From positions 3,295,679-3,359,678 of the forward strand of contig BDGG01000002.1 in NCBI GenBank assembly GCA_001949185.1: a DNA stretch of 64,000 nucleotides, given 5' to 3'. Positions 36,104-46,012 of this stretch are shown piece after piece. The stretch is from Ramazzottius varieornatus. Taxonomy: Eukaryota; Tardigrada; Eutardigrada; Parachela; Ramazzottiidae. Positions within the stretch are counted from its first letter, which is position 1. Each line of letters opens with the position of its first letter. The translations under genes were made by a program, and so were the position numbers. Below the pieces are notes generated by a model. The model was not told the origin of the DNA and made no database searches. It saw only the letters and a program-made list of their open reading frames with translations.

Positions 36104-36476
36104 TATAGCCACTTTTAATAATTCAAAACGCCGCCGCGATTGCAGGTACGTGGTCCGTATCGTACGAGTGCTGTGCAACGGCGAACGTTTCTCTGCCGGC
36201 AAGCACAGCGCTCAGACAACGTTGTCAACAATTCAGGCAAGTTTCACTGGGGGAAAATCCCGGAAGAGCTTGCCAGAGTGCTGTGTGAGTCAGCAGTTTG
36301 CGGTAGTATGGGAAGCTCTTTCGGGCACCAGTCCAAAGACTGCGAGCATGTATCAGTCAGAGCGATCAAACGATCGCATACGAGCCTTGTACGTCACCCT
36401 ACACAGGCGTCAGGCATGCTGATACGTCACGTTCTGAACAGCCAGTCGAAAACTGAGCCTAATAAAACCGGCTATA
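36104..36476. mobile_element. MITE family D, 373-bp copy
   Basis: The ends TATAGCCACTTTTAATAA and AATAAAACCGGCTATA match the nested copy at 4492-4873 with very few differences over most of the length. TA at both borders. Its right border touches a family A fragment. Confidence 0.8.
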
Positions 36477-36634
36477 ACCTTTTTCGCTACGGCGGTACGG
36501 GAGCACGTTTGTACGTGACCGTTTCATAGTAATACATTTTTCAACACTTTTCTACGGTCGAATTTCCATTTCGCCGTCCTTTCCGCTTGTCCCCTAATTT
36601 TTACTGTACCATAACTTCTCGTCTTGCGTGTACT
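36477..36634. mobile_element. MITE family A fragment (right part)
   Basis: It begins ACCTTTTTCGCTACGGCGG and ends CCATAACTTCTCGTCTTGCG then TGTAC, as in family A. The left terminus has been replaced by the adjoining family D element. Confidence 0.65.
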
Positions 36635-36810
36635 AAGAAATTTACTTCGCCAATGGTAGTTCATAATTACCACAGCGATTCTCGACAGATTTTTGGAAAG
36701 CTGGCCATCAAAACTGTGCAATAGACTCAGACTGGAGTACAGACTCGTACTGATAATTCCCACCTGAGAACATGATTGGAAATCCGTGCAAAAAATGAGG
36801 GTTTCCATTT

Positions 36811-38682
36811 CTAAATATCTGGATCTGTTTGCTTTTGCACGTCTTTGATCCAGTTGACCACATGAGGAACGTTGGAGTACACAGTGGGTACCCGAGGTCC
36901 CGATTGCTGGTTGTTACTACCACATGGGAAGCCCCATGACGCAAGACCGACAAGTTTGTAAACGTTGGGTGAATTGGCGCTCACCAGACACGCCAGAGAC
37001 GAGCCGGCGTCCACGTCACACGTATCGGTTAGTCTGCTCGGGTCTTCTCCGACAGCGCAGACCATGGATGGATCCACGACAAATGTCGAAGGAATGGACT
37101 TGTCCTGTTTGATTCGGCTTGTGCAATCCGAGACGATATTCACGTTGCCGATGTTCAGTTCTCGACCGCCAGTGTTTGGTTTGTCCGCTACCAAGCAAAA
37201 TAGTTGCACAAACGGAGCAACTGGTGCAGCTTTTATAGCATGCTTACGCTGTGTTGTTCCATAGCCGCTAATGATGCAGCTTTTGCTCGAAGGAGCTTCG
37301 TCTTGTTTGTCCGGTAGACATATTCGGCAAGAGCACTCTGGGTTGGTAATCGGAGCGGCCAGATTGATAATGGCCATGTCAAATGCAAAGCTTTCCGGGT
37401 CGTACTGGTCGTGGAATACGATTTGCGATACTTCGAAGCTCTCCGAGCAGCGACCTCGAATGTTCAGATTTCGATGCCCAATGCGAACTCGCACTTGACG
37501 AACACTTTCAATGTCCTGAATACTGCGACCGAATGACAGTCATCGGCTACACTATAGCTTGAAAGAACTTGATACGACTACCACATCAGAAACCAGAGAA
37601 GCTATACTGACCAATGCGCCGCTGTGATAACATGGCGAGAATCGATGATGGCGCCACCACAAGCGTACTCCTTATCGACCATAATGGCTGCCTAGTGCAA
37701 AAAAACATGCATGAATCGGATACCGGTAGTGCTACGCCAGATTTGGCGTTGATACTCTACCTGCCAACAAATTTCGTTTTCTTCAGCGGGTACTCCGCCG
37801 ATAATCCTTCCCGAGAGGGTGTCGAATACCCTGGCTCTTGCAATTTGTGCATCTAGAACTAAGGCAATGGACGATTCGTTAAGTTTGCGTTGACCACAAG
37901 GAACTTGGTCATACTCCATCGCAGCCGCTTTGTTAACAGTAGGCATGAAACAGCAAACTTGACCATCGGAGCAGTGATCAGACAAAGCCGTCGACATCGA
38001 AACGCAAGTGTGGCCCAGAATAACGTCGTTAAACTGCGCGCATGTACCAGTGGCTCCATCAAGCTTCACGGTGCACTTCCTTCCTGCAGGTGGCCCGCTG
38101 TCTTTCAGTCTAGTTCTGTCAGAAGGTTGGTTGTCAGGCCTGAATTTCGATGGGACAGTAACGAAGCCGGACGACAGACCGGGGAGAAGCTGCGGATCCA
38201 AAATTAGGTCTGTCGATGGAGCGAAGAACGTAGAGTTCAGATGGAATATTCCGGCGGGTGCTTCGCCTTCCGCTGGCAAAGCCTCAGTGGTTACGATGGG
38301 GGCAGTGGTTGAAACGGTGGTTATCCGTGTTGTGGCCGGTTTAACAGTGGTTATTTTGGTGGTTGTCGTAGTGGACAGTACTGGGTTCTGCTGGACACGT
38401 GGAAACTGAGGGCGGGATGTACTGATAGTGACAAGGTCCGAGAGTGAGGAAGGGGTTGTTGGATCGGACACCTCCGGCCTTTGTCCTAAAAGACGTGACC
38501 ACGTAAGTAAAGCGCAAGGGTGCATTTTATTCACACACCGTTTAGTAGGTAATATTTTGCCAGTACTTACTCTGGTTTATCCGACTGGAGAACCTTTGCT
38601 GAGGACCCGCTGTATGCGCGTAGTTAATGAAGCATTCAACGAGGAAAACGACTGCCAACATAAAACAACGAAACTTCCTCAT
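36811..38682 (-). CDS. CLIP-domain serine protease homologue (inactive), 4 exons
   Basis: Exons complement(36811..37522, 37612..37691, 37761..38485, 38571..38682) join in frame to 542 aa. A signal peptide (MRKFRCFMLAVVFLVECF) is followed by a Thr/Pro/Ser-rich linker (TTTTTKITTVKPATT). A Cys-rich CLIP-like module (KCTVKLDGATGTCAQF ... DGQVCCF) follows, then the activation site R-IIGG near 265. In the trypsin-fold domain, His is present (VITAAHC, about 305) and Asp is present (FDMAIINL, about 354). The nucleophile motif GDSGG reads VDAGS, so the catalytic Ser is Ala (about 478). It should therefore not hydrolyse peptides. In arthropods, secreted CLIP-SPHs act as cofactors in prophenoloxidase and immune cascades; that role is inference here. 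The start ATG at 38682 fits the signal peptide. Confidence 0.88.
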
Positions 38683-39276
38683 TTTCTCAGCCTGAAGTTT
38701 CGCACTAAGTAAACAGAGCAAGAGTCTACTTCTGGCGTTGCCTTTGTCTGCAAGAGATTTTCTCTCTAGCTTGGGTCTCGGTATTTTGTGTGCGTTCTGT
38801 TAACGGCTTCGTGGCTGAGAAAGAAGATAGTGATGGACAACGGAATACGGGCAAAGGCATGCAAAAAAGTTCGTTAGCACTAATTGCTGGCCATAGCATT
38901 GAGATACTAATAATAATTTGCCAGCACCTCCGTCCACGCACTCAGCAATGGACAATTATCCTACTAGTGTAATATACTGTGCTGTCAAGGTTGACTCTCG
39001 CGGGCATTTGGTCGATCAATCAGCATGATAATATTGATTCGCAACTAGCACAATAGCAACTTTGTTTCATCCGGTCGGAATTTTCCTACTCGAACAAACA
39101 CACTTATCCGACAAGCGTACGAAAAAGCCTTCATTGCTCACGAGCATCGAAACCTATGTAAATCGTGATGTTCGAATTTGCACATTTGTTTTGAGCAATT
39201 GCAAGTGAAATGGACTTTCAGTTCAGCAACTGTGCGTTCAGAATGCGTACATGTGTACTACTCTTTCTGCACAATA
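38683..39276. other. intergenic; no gene recognised
   Basis: Upstream side of the protease homologue. No gene recognised; the promoter should lie here. Confidence 0.4.
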
Positions 39277-39987
39277 CTAGATATCCGGGGGAGGTCGCTG
39301 GCGGTAGACGATCACGGGATAGTTGCTAATGAGTTGAGGATCCCCCAGTACTTTGTCTTCATCAGGAGCTTCGTATGAGTCAGTGTCATTGGAGGATGGC
39401 CGAGATCCTGCGATACGCCGATGGTCAAGTGGCCACTCTTTTGATGGTCTCTCATGACCCAGCTCGTAGGGATTTTGAACAACTGCAAGTGGATCCGCAG
39501 TTCGATCCCCGAGTTCCTTTCCGACCTCCAGTGCGCCATCTGCCGGAGTGAAGCCGTCGTGTTGGTTTAGCGTGCAATAAAAAAGTTCGGCACTTCCTGC
39601 TCGACGCGGAAGGGTCACGTTGTTTGTTTGTCAGTACTGTACAAACTGGTCGGGCGAATAGGATTTTCCGTGCGATCGCCGATCTGAAAGATGAGGTCTT
39701 GACACCACAGAGGACATTAACTTTTTCACCGGTGTACTGAACACGCTTCTTCCCTTGGTGGGTAGTCCTGGAACGCAGAGTCATTTCTCAAACCAACGGA
39801 GATACTGTACCGCCTCATCAAACTGGAACCCTTTGCAAACCCGAATTTCTTTCATGCTTTTTCGGGCGCGAGCGGCGCGACCTCTCAGCTCATTGAATGA
39901 TAGGCAAGAATCTGGTCCTTCATGATAAAGAACAAAATTCGCCGATTGCAGAGCCGCACCTTGCTTTTTGTTCTGGTACTTTGCCAA
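39277..39987 (-). CDS. possible exons of unknown protein downstream of the nuclear receptor
   Basis: Three overlapping or adjacent minus-strand open frames occur. 39781-39987 ends SMKEIRVCKGFQFDEAVQYL then RWFEK. 39452-39784 and 39277-39618 follow; the latter ends with an acidic stretch, then YPVIVYRQRPPPDI. They look more protein-like than random frames. I recognise no family and could not phase them onto the DNA-binding exon at 40408-40573. They may be hinge/C-terminal exons of that gene or a separate small gene. No ligand-binding domain signature is visible. Confidence 0.25.
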
Positions 39988-40019
39988 TTTTTGGGTTTGA
40001 CGAAAGGGTCAATCTTTGA

Positions 40020-40060
40020 GTTCGACGAGGCAATACAGTACAGTACAGTACAGTCCAGTC
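40020..40060. repeat. short (ACAGT)n microsatellite
   Basis: Four to five tandem ACAGT units at about 40035-40056. It has no visible role. Confidence 0.6.
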
Positions 40061-40407
40061 GCTCGAGATCCGTACACTGCCTTCCGAATTCATTTTGAGG
40101 CCCGCTATACACGCAGCACACAGCATGCCAAGCTTAAGGCCAAAATTACATAACCCATGCACTGCACCGTACTTTAACTAGCGTGATCAAGTAATCAAGT
40201 CGCTTGTGTTTCGGCTGTGTAGGCATGGCGAGCAGCTTCGTTAACCTTGCATGATTTTCCCATCTTGAAATCAGAAAAAGGTGTACGGATCTCGAGCGAG
40301 TGGACTGTACACCAACAACCGACTTTGATTGCTATCTACTTCTAAAACTTAAATTGCGTGCAGAATTCGAAAGCACGAACTAAAGCAATGCTTGAACAGA
40401 CACCAAC

Positions 40408-42251
40408 CTTCAATCGTCATTCCCATCAGGACGCATTTGTCATACCGGCACTCTTTGCACAGTGTTCTTGTCTTGATGTTGATTTGGCAGTGCCCGCCTT
40501 CGTAGTATTGATATGCCTGCCACACCGGGACCTGGTGGGCAGTGTCCACCACTTGTCCCCGCTTGAAAAGTCCCTGCAAAGCAAAAGATGCCAGAGTTCT
40601 AAATGAGCGCTTCAAACTACTGTTTCAGATATTTCAAGACCAGGAAGACTGACTGGCAAACAGGAAATACAAGATGTCATCTCTGCATTCGCAATCCCAG
40701 TAGCAACACAGTCGATCCAAAGACAAAGACCGATTTGAAGACCCATGGCGCCTCAGGCTTCGGAGTATTCTTTTCGCGATTGTGTGCTACATCAAAGATT
40801 TCCTTCTTAACTTTCTCGTACACTGTGTACCACAAGTCTCCGACCCCCTAGTTCCATATTCAAAAATTCACGTCTTCCGTTCACGCAGCCCGATTTCAAA
40901 ACCTCCAACTGTCTGTTGGTGTGAAGAGTTCATTCTTTTGGATCACGTGACTTTTCCCGGACCCGATCAACAAATTAGACGGGTATGGTAGATTTTGCCG
41001 ACCTCGAAAACCAGCCTGTGTTTTGGAACCTCGAAAACTATTCCGTCGGTGACGAAACATAAATCTTTGCTCTCGACAGATGTGACTAACACCCAGATGC
41101 CGAAATAAAAGAAACGGAGATGATGGGAGTGCCATTGAGGAATGGTGCTTAGCATACGTACCCGGGACCTATTAAACCAGGTAAAGCATCATCGAACTGT
41201 AAAGCATCATCGAATCGCTCACATCTTCGCCTTCTTGCTTTGCAGGATAAACATAGCTACCAAATTTACACACACGAAGGTTCGTCCGCCCATGGTCGAA
41301 ACTACGACACATGCAAGTTTCAAATGTATAATGCAGACTAAAATGGCACTTAAGTCGCTGCGCACCACTCCTAGATGGGACATTCAACTGCCTCAGCTTT
41401 TTTCTTTCCTTGGTAGCTAAATGTTGGCTACATCTGCTGTGTGCAAAGATTCCTTTTTCTGTTACCGGCGACATAGTGTGCCGGGGTTCCGAAATCTGCC
41501 TAGTGTTGCTGTGTTGTATTTATTAATAGTTATACTCCAGGGTAAAACTGATTTACTCTTTTTGTCAGTCACAGTTTTACTCGAGGGAGTAAGACTGAGT
41601 GTAAAACTGAAAGCCGAAAGCGAAACTGAGGTTTGGAGTGAATTAGGAAAGCTGCGAGTGTAACTAAAATCTTAGAACTTAATTGTAAGAGTAAAATCCA
41701 AAATCCGGGGAGTAAATTGTGACCGTGAGGGTCAGGAGTAAGACTGATTTCGCGAGATTAAACTAAAATGCATGTACTAGAACTTTGGACCATTTCCGCG
41801 GACTGCGCGGAAAGTCATATGGTCCAGAGAATAAATCCTCCGCAGCATCTTACAGTTCATTGTTTTGAAATCGGGCTGCTGTAACGGAAGATATGAATTT
41901 TCGAATGAGGAACTAATAGGGTCAAAGACATGTGGCAGACCATGCAAGTGAGGCAACCGAAATGGCTAAATCTACACATTGCGGGTCTTTTTTCACCTTG
42001 GATATTAACCTTGCCTGAGAGGAAGCAAACCTAGCTTCGCGCGATCATGACAAAGGCAACGCATAAACTACAGCTGAGGTCGAGAATCGAGATATTCAAC
42101 ATAGTTTTTCCAACAGTTATGGATATCATAGAGTCAACTGTACATAATTGTCAGGTAACCTTACCTCGCAGGCTTCACAGGTAACGGCCCCGTAGTGGTT
42201 CCCCGTAACTGGAGCGCCGCACACTTTGCAGACGCCGAAAGGATAATCCAT
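40408..42251 (-). CDS. atypical nuclear receptor DNA-binding domain, 2 exons seen (partial)
   Basis: Exons complement(40408..40573, 42165..42251) join at phase 0. The first gives the N-terminal zinc module VCKVCGAPVTGNHYGAVTCEAC with canonical C-x2-C-x13-C-x2-C spacing. The second gives GLFKR and the second module ending GGHCQINIKTRTLCKECRYD then KCVLMGM. These are diagnostic of nuclear receptors, which bind DNA hormone-response elements. Three departures are visible: the P-box region is CEACE-GLFKR rather than CEGCK-GFFKR; the spacer from GLFKR to the second module is about seven residues longer than usual; and the first Cys of module II is Tyr (AYQYYEGGHC). The ATG at 42251 is a plausible start, but the frame is open upstream. 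The second exon ends phase 1 at a GTTGGT donor; later exons were not identified. Confidence 0.7.
41520..41770. repeat. degenerate GAGTAAAACTGA-like repeat tract
   Basis: Within the nuclear receptor intron. About ten loosely conserved copies of (GA)GTAAAACTGA, GTAAGACTGA or AGTGTAAAACTGA occur in either close or spaced repetition. It looks like a decayed minisatellite. Confidence 0.45.
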
Positions 42252-43341
42252 TTGGACGCATTTGGTGGTATCAAAAGTTCACTAGCACCCACTACTTAGG
42301 ACTTATTTTCGGGTTCCGAAAATGCTGGTATCTGGCATAGAAAATTTGTAGTACTACAACACCATGCGATACCGGTAAAGAGGTTACAACGCGGTGACGA
42401 TCTCTTGGAACTCAACGGTTTTGAACCATCCATGAAAGCACAGGTCTCGTGTACCCACCCGTGTTCTTGATACAGTTCAACGTTGGGCTGTTAGGTTGTT
42501 GTTTAGCTGGTTTACTCAAGGTACCAGCTCGCTACGAAAGACAACGCATAAAAACCCAAAAAAACATTGCCGCTGCGGTAGGCGTAATGGCCTTCCCGCT
42601 GATGCCAAAAAATACCCGGAAGCGACGGTGAATATTGAATGATTCTTACATGCTGGCAAGTTGTGGTGGTGGTGGTAATGGCCAGAATTCGGAAGATAAG
42701 TGCTGGTGCCGCTACAGCTGCAATGTAGTGCCGAAACAAGAGAAAATAGTATTCCAAGAACCGAGAGTTTGCTATCGATACAGTCCCATCGTTCGAAATG
42801 CAGGACCTCATTTGACGGTTTCAATTTCAAACGTGGAAAATTAGCCGGTTTACCGAGGCTGCCGGCGTGCTTCAGCACAGTTGAACGCCTGTGAGTTGAT
42901 TAGTTGAATACATGGGCAATAGCACCCTGTAAGCATGTAACCTACGTGTTATATAGTTTCGACCTGCCGCTTGGCATACTCTATCGTAAAAGTATGGCGG
43001 GTCTCAAACTGAAATCGTCAAATTAAGTCCCACATTTCGAGCGAGCAAACTGTATCACTAAAAGTACGCGCTGTGTAGCCTCTAGCACTTGCGCATTTAA
43101 AAACTTTAGAACGCCTTTTTCAGTCTGCCCATCGTCCAATGGCTAGATGGCTATAGGGGTGGAAAATATTTTGCAGACTCAGATAAGTCGTTGCGGAACC
43201 TGAACGGATGTCAGATTGCAGTTCGCCATCGGCCATATTCAATTCTGTCAAGCAAGGCTGGCTTTTCTGTCAAGTCTGCTTCGAACAGAAACCAGAGTTC
43301 ACAATGACTAACGACAGACACAGTCCAGTTGCTCCAAATGT
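42252..43341. other. intergenic; no gene recognised
   Basis: No domain-bearing frame. A short GGT-rich run lies at about 42663-42678. Upstream exons and the promoter of the nuclear receptor may be here. Confidence 0.35.
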
Positions 43342-43544
43342 GTACACGCACGACGAGGAATTATGGTACAGTAAGAACTATGGTACAGGCCTTTTCGCTA
43401 CGGCGGTACGGAAGCACGTACGTACGCGACCGATTCACAGTAATACACTTTTCGACACTTTTTAACGGTCGAATTTCCATTTTGCCGTCCCTTCCGCCTG
43501 TCCCATAATTCTTACTGTACCATGATTTCTTGTCTTGCGTGTAC
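43342..43544. mobile_element. MITE family A, intact 203-bp copy
   Basis: The best-preserved copy. GTACACGCACGACGAGGAAT then TATGGTACAGTAAGAACTATG at the left is mirrored at the right by CATAATTCTTACTGTACCAT and CTTGTCTTGCGTGTAC. This gives TIRs of about 43 bp. The core begins GGCCTTTTCGCTACGGCGGT. No coding capacity. Confidence 0.8.
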
Positions 43545-44390
43545 TTGTCGTCGCACCACAGTTTTCGTGACGCTTATAGTAAAATTTTCTAGTTTAGGCT
43601 CATGGTTCTGTTTGCTTCTTGTCCACTGGTGACTACTAGAGAATCAAGACGGTGCTCGGACGATATTATCATGCTGTGAGAAATGTTAGATCGGGAGAAA
43701 ATGGTGCTTATGGCACGTATAAACTCTTCATCCGTCAAAAGTATTCTCGCAATTACCGATGATGGATCGCAAACCATGCAATGATCAGAAATCAGTCTGG
43801 TCAGACGAGAAAACAGTCTCAGAACTCGGTGATTCCGGTAATACGACCTCGACACCCCTCCCACCCCCCTTCTGACGAAATGATCCGACCAGCACGTATA
43901 TGTTATAATATACGATAAAATATGTAGAACAGATGAGGGGACGGTGACATGTAGGCAGATTCCAGACAACACAGAAAGTCTCAGCTGATCCATCCAAACA
44001 CTATTCTAGCTGCTTCGTGACGGTACGTGCTCCGATGTGCAGGTCGCCGTCTCGCCTCCGATCTGCTTCGGTGAAACGCGGGCTGGCGTAATGAAGGTGA
44101 TCCCCTTAGGGCGATCTGCGATCCCTGGCCGTAATTTGAACAGTGTGTTTTCTCCAGTCGAGGCTTCGTTCCGAAGTACAGCACTGTGATTTTGGCGGTG
44201 TAGGAGTGAACTGAAGTGCGACTGTGGCGACGCCCAGCGGAACAGAAGTTTTGTTGATTGTTGATTCGGTCATCTTGCTGGACAGGAAGCAGATAAGAAA
44301 ATTTAAGAAAATTTCGACGAGTTTTACCCAGTAATAAACTTCCGTGGAATCTGGACAAAGAGCTTAGCGAAGAGGATATCTGCGGCTGAG
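43545..44390. other. intergenic; no gene recognised
   Basis: Open frames on the minus strand (43589-43993, 43981-44358) lack any recognisable motif. The region should contain the MADF gene promoter. Confidence 0.35.
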
Positions 44391-45779
44391 ATGGAGTTCG
44401 AAGGAAGGACGGTCAAGAAGATCACTGCGGAAGTGCGGCGTCCACAAGTCAGGCAACCGCCGATCACGCCATGGACGTTCGAGAAGGAGGAACAGCTGAT
44501 CGACTTGGTTCACCAACATCCTGCGCTGTGGAATCGACTTCATCATTCTTACTATTCCATCGACAAATCCATGTTATATCTGGACCTGGCTACTCGACTG
44601 GGCATAGCAGGTACCGACTCTGTGCAAGACGAACTTTATAGAAGTTTTTTTATGTTAATGTTGTCGTTGTCCTGTAGCTGAAGCTTGTTTCGGCCCAAAC
44701 GGAAGATGGAAAAAACTGCGCGATGTTTACAGCCAGAAACTGAAAGATGGTACCAGCAGGACTTGGGGACATACAAAAAGCATGAGTTTTTTGGGAGACA
44801 ACATACGGAACCGACAGTAAGTTCGTGTTTCTAACAAAGAGGCGTAATAGCCATTTCCCGGATTACTGGCGCACATCATGTGGTAGTCCACTGGAAATAT
44901 GCGCCAGCCAGATCGATGATATCCGTGTGTGTGATCAGCTGGCGCACGTTATCGGTTTACTAGCATCGCGCACGCGCCAGTCTGTCAGAATCGGCTGTGT
45001 CTCCATCGAGCAGCGCGCTTTACCGTGTTCGAGTTCCTTGCATGTGCGCCACTTGGGATATCTCGTCCTTTTGGGCTAACTGAATTAGTTTCTTGGTCTA
45101 GTTATTACTACCGAAGGAACGCAGTGAAAATGGGAGATGATGCTTCATCTCTGCAGACACCAAGGGAACGACCGAAACCATCTACGACACGAACGCAAGT
45201 GTTGATCGAACCAGAGCAGAATGATGAAGAATTGGAAGCCGACGAAGACATTGCGGAAGTGGAGGACTCGTCAGAAGTCTCGCTCGAAGAAGCGGTCCAA
45301 GCGAAGAGCCATCCGGACACCTCTTCACTGCCCCAAGTCGAAGTCTCACCTTCTAACGTTTCTCGCAATGCTGACGTGGACAATTGCCGTAAGTTCATGG
45401 TACCTAATGTAATATCTTGTGTATGTGAATCGAGGTTTCTCCTTCTGTCGTTGCAGTATTGCTATTGTCTACCCGGCTGAGAGCACTTCCGGAGAGCCTG
45501 CAGGATGTCTTCTGGACAGAAACGACAAAGTTTCTGAACGTCCTTGAAAATCAGTCTCAAGAACAGAACCAACCCCCGCAACTGGTCTTGACTGAACACA
45601 GTCCTGCCGCCAAGCTCAGGTAAGACAGAAGAGTAGGTCGTTCTTCCAAAAGCGATTCGCACCCCAAGCTCGTGTTGAGTTGAGATCTTCAATATCGTTA
45701 TAGTCGCTTACTGGCCTCTTTACCCGACGGAGTCAGCCTGGACCCGGCACTGTTACCGGCGTTACTTGGCATCTCTTGA
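44391..45779 (+). CDS. MADF-domain protein, 5 exons
   Basis: Exons 44391..44610, 44678..44816, 45102..45388, 45457..45619, 45704..45779 join in frame to 294 aa. Residues about 28-115 form a MADF domain: WTFEKEEQLIDLVHQHPALW is the first helix pair. Exon 2 supplies GPNGRWKKLRDVYSQKLKDG, matching the (K)W+xLRdxyxr helix of the family. MADF proteins are Myb-like DNA-binding or chromatin-linked regulators, mostly of arthropods and nematodes. The middle is acidic and Ser/Glu-rich (EQNDEELEADEDIAEVEDSS). The C-terminus is short and Leu-rich. No BESS motif is clear, so partner binding through it cannot be claimed. Confidence 0.8.
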
Positions 45780-46012
45780 TAGTGTTGTCCTTCTTGTTTC
45801 TCTTACGCCACACTTTCCTCAGAGTTTGATCTTTCCTCTCAACTGTACATAATTTGAGGTCTTCCGTTTCTTTCTTTTACTTGGCTTAATTGAGAACCCT
45901 TGTGTCAACAGCTCTAAGCTAGCGTGATAAAGCCTATGACGCAAAGAAGGCGTAACAACCAACAGCATAACAATCAACGTTGAAGCGCTGACCGCCAGAA
46001 CAGCTCTGGGAA

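Noticed and set aside
38008-38409. Plus-strand frame of 133 codons opposite the protease homologue
   Set aside because: It is the complement of the CLIP/linker exon, which has clear family motifs.
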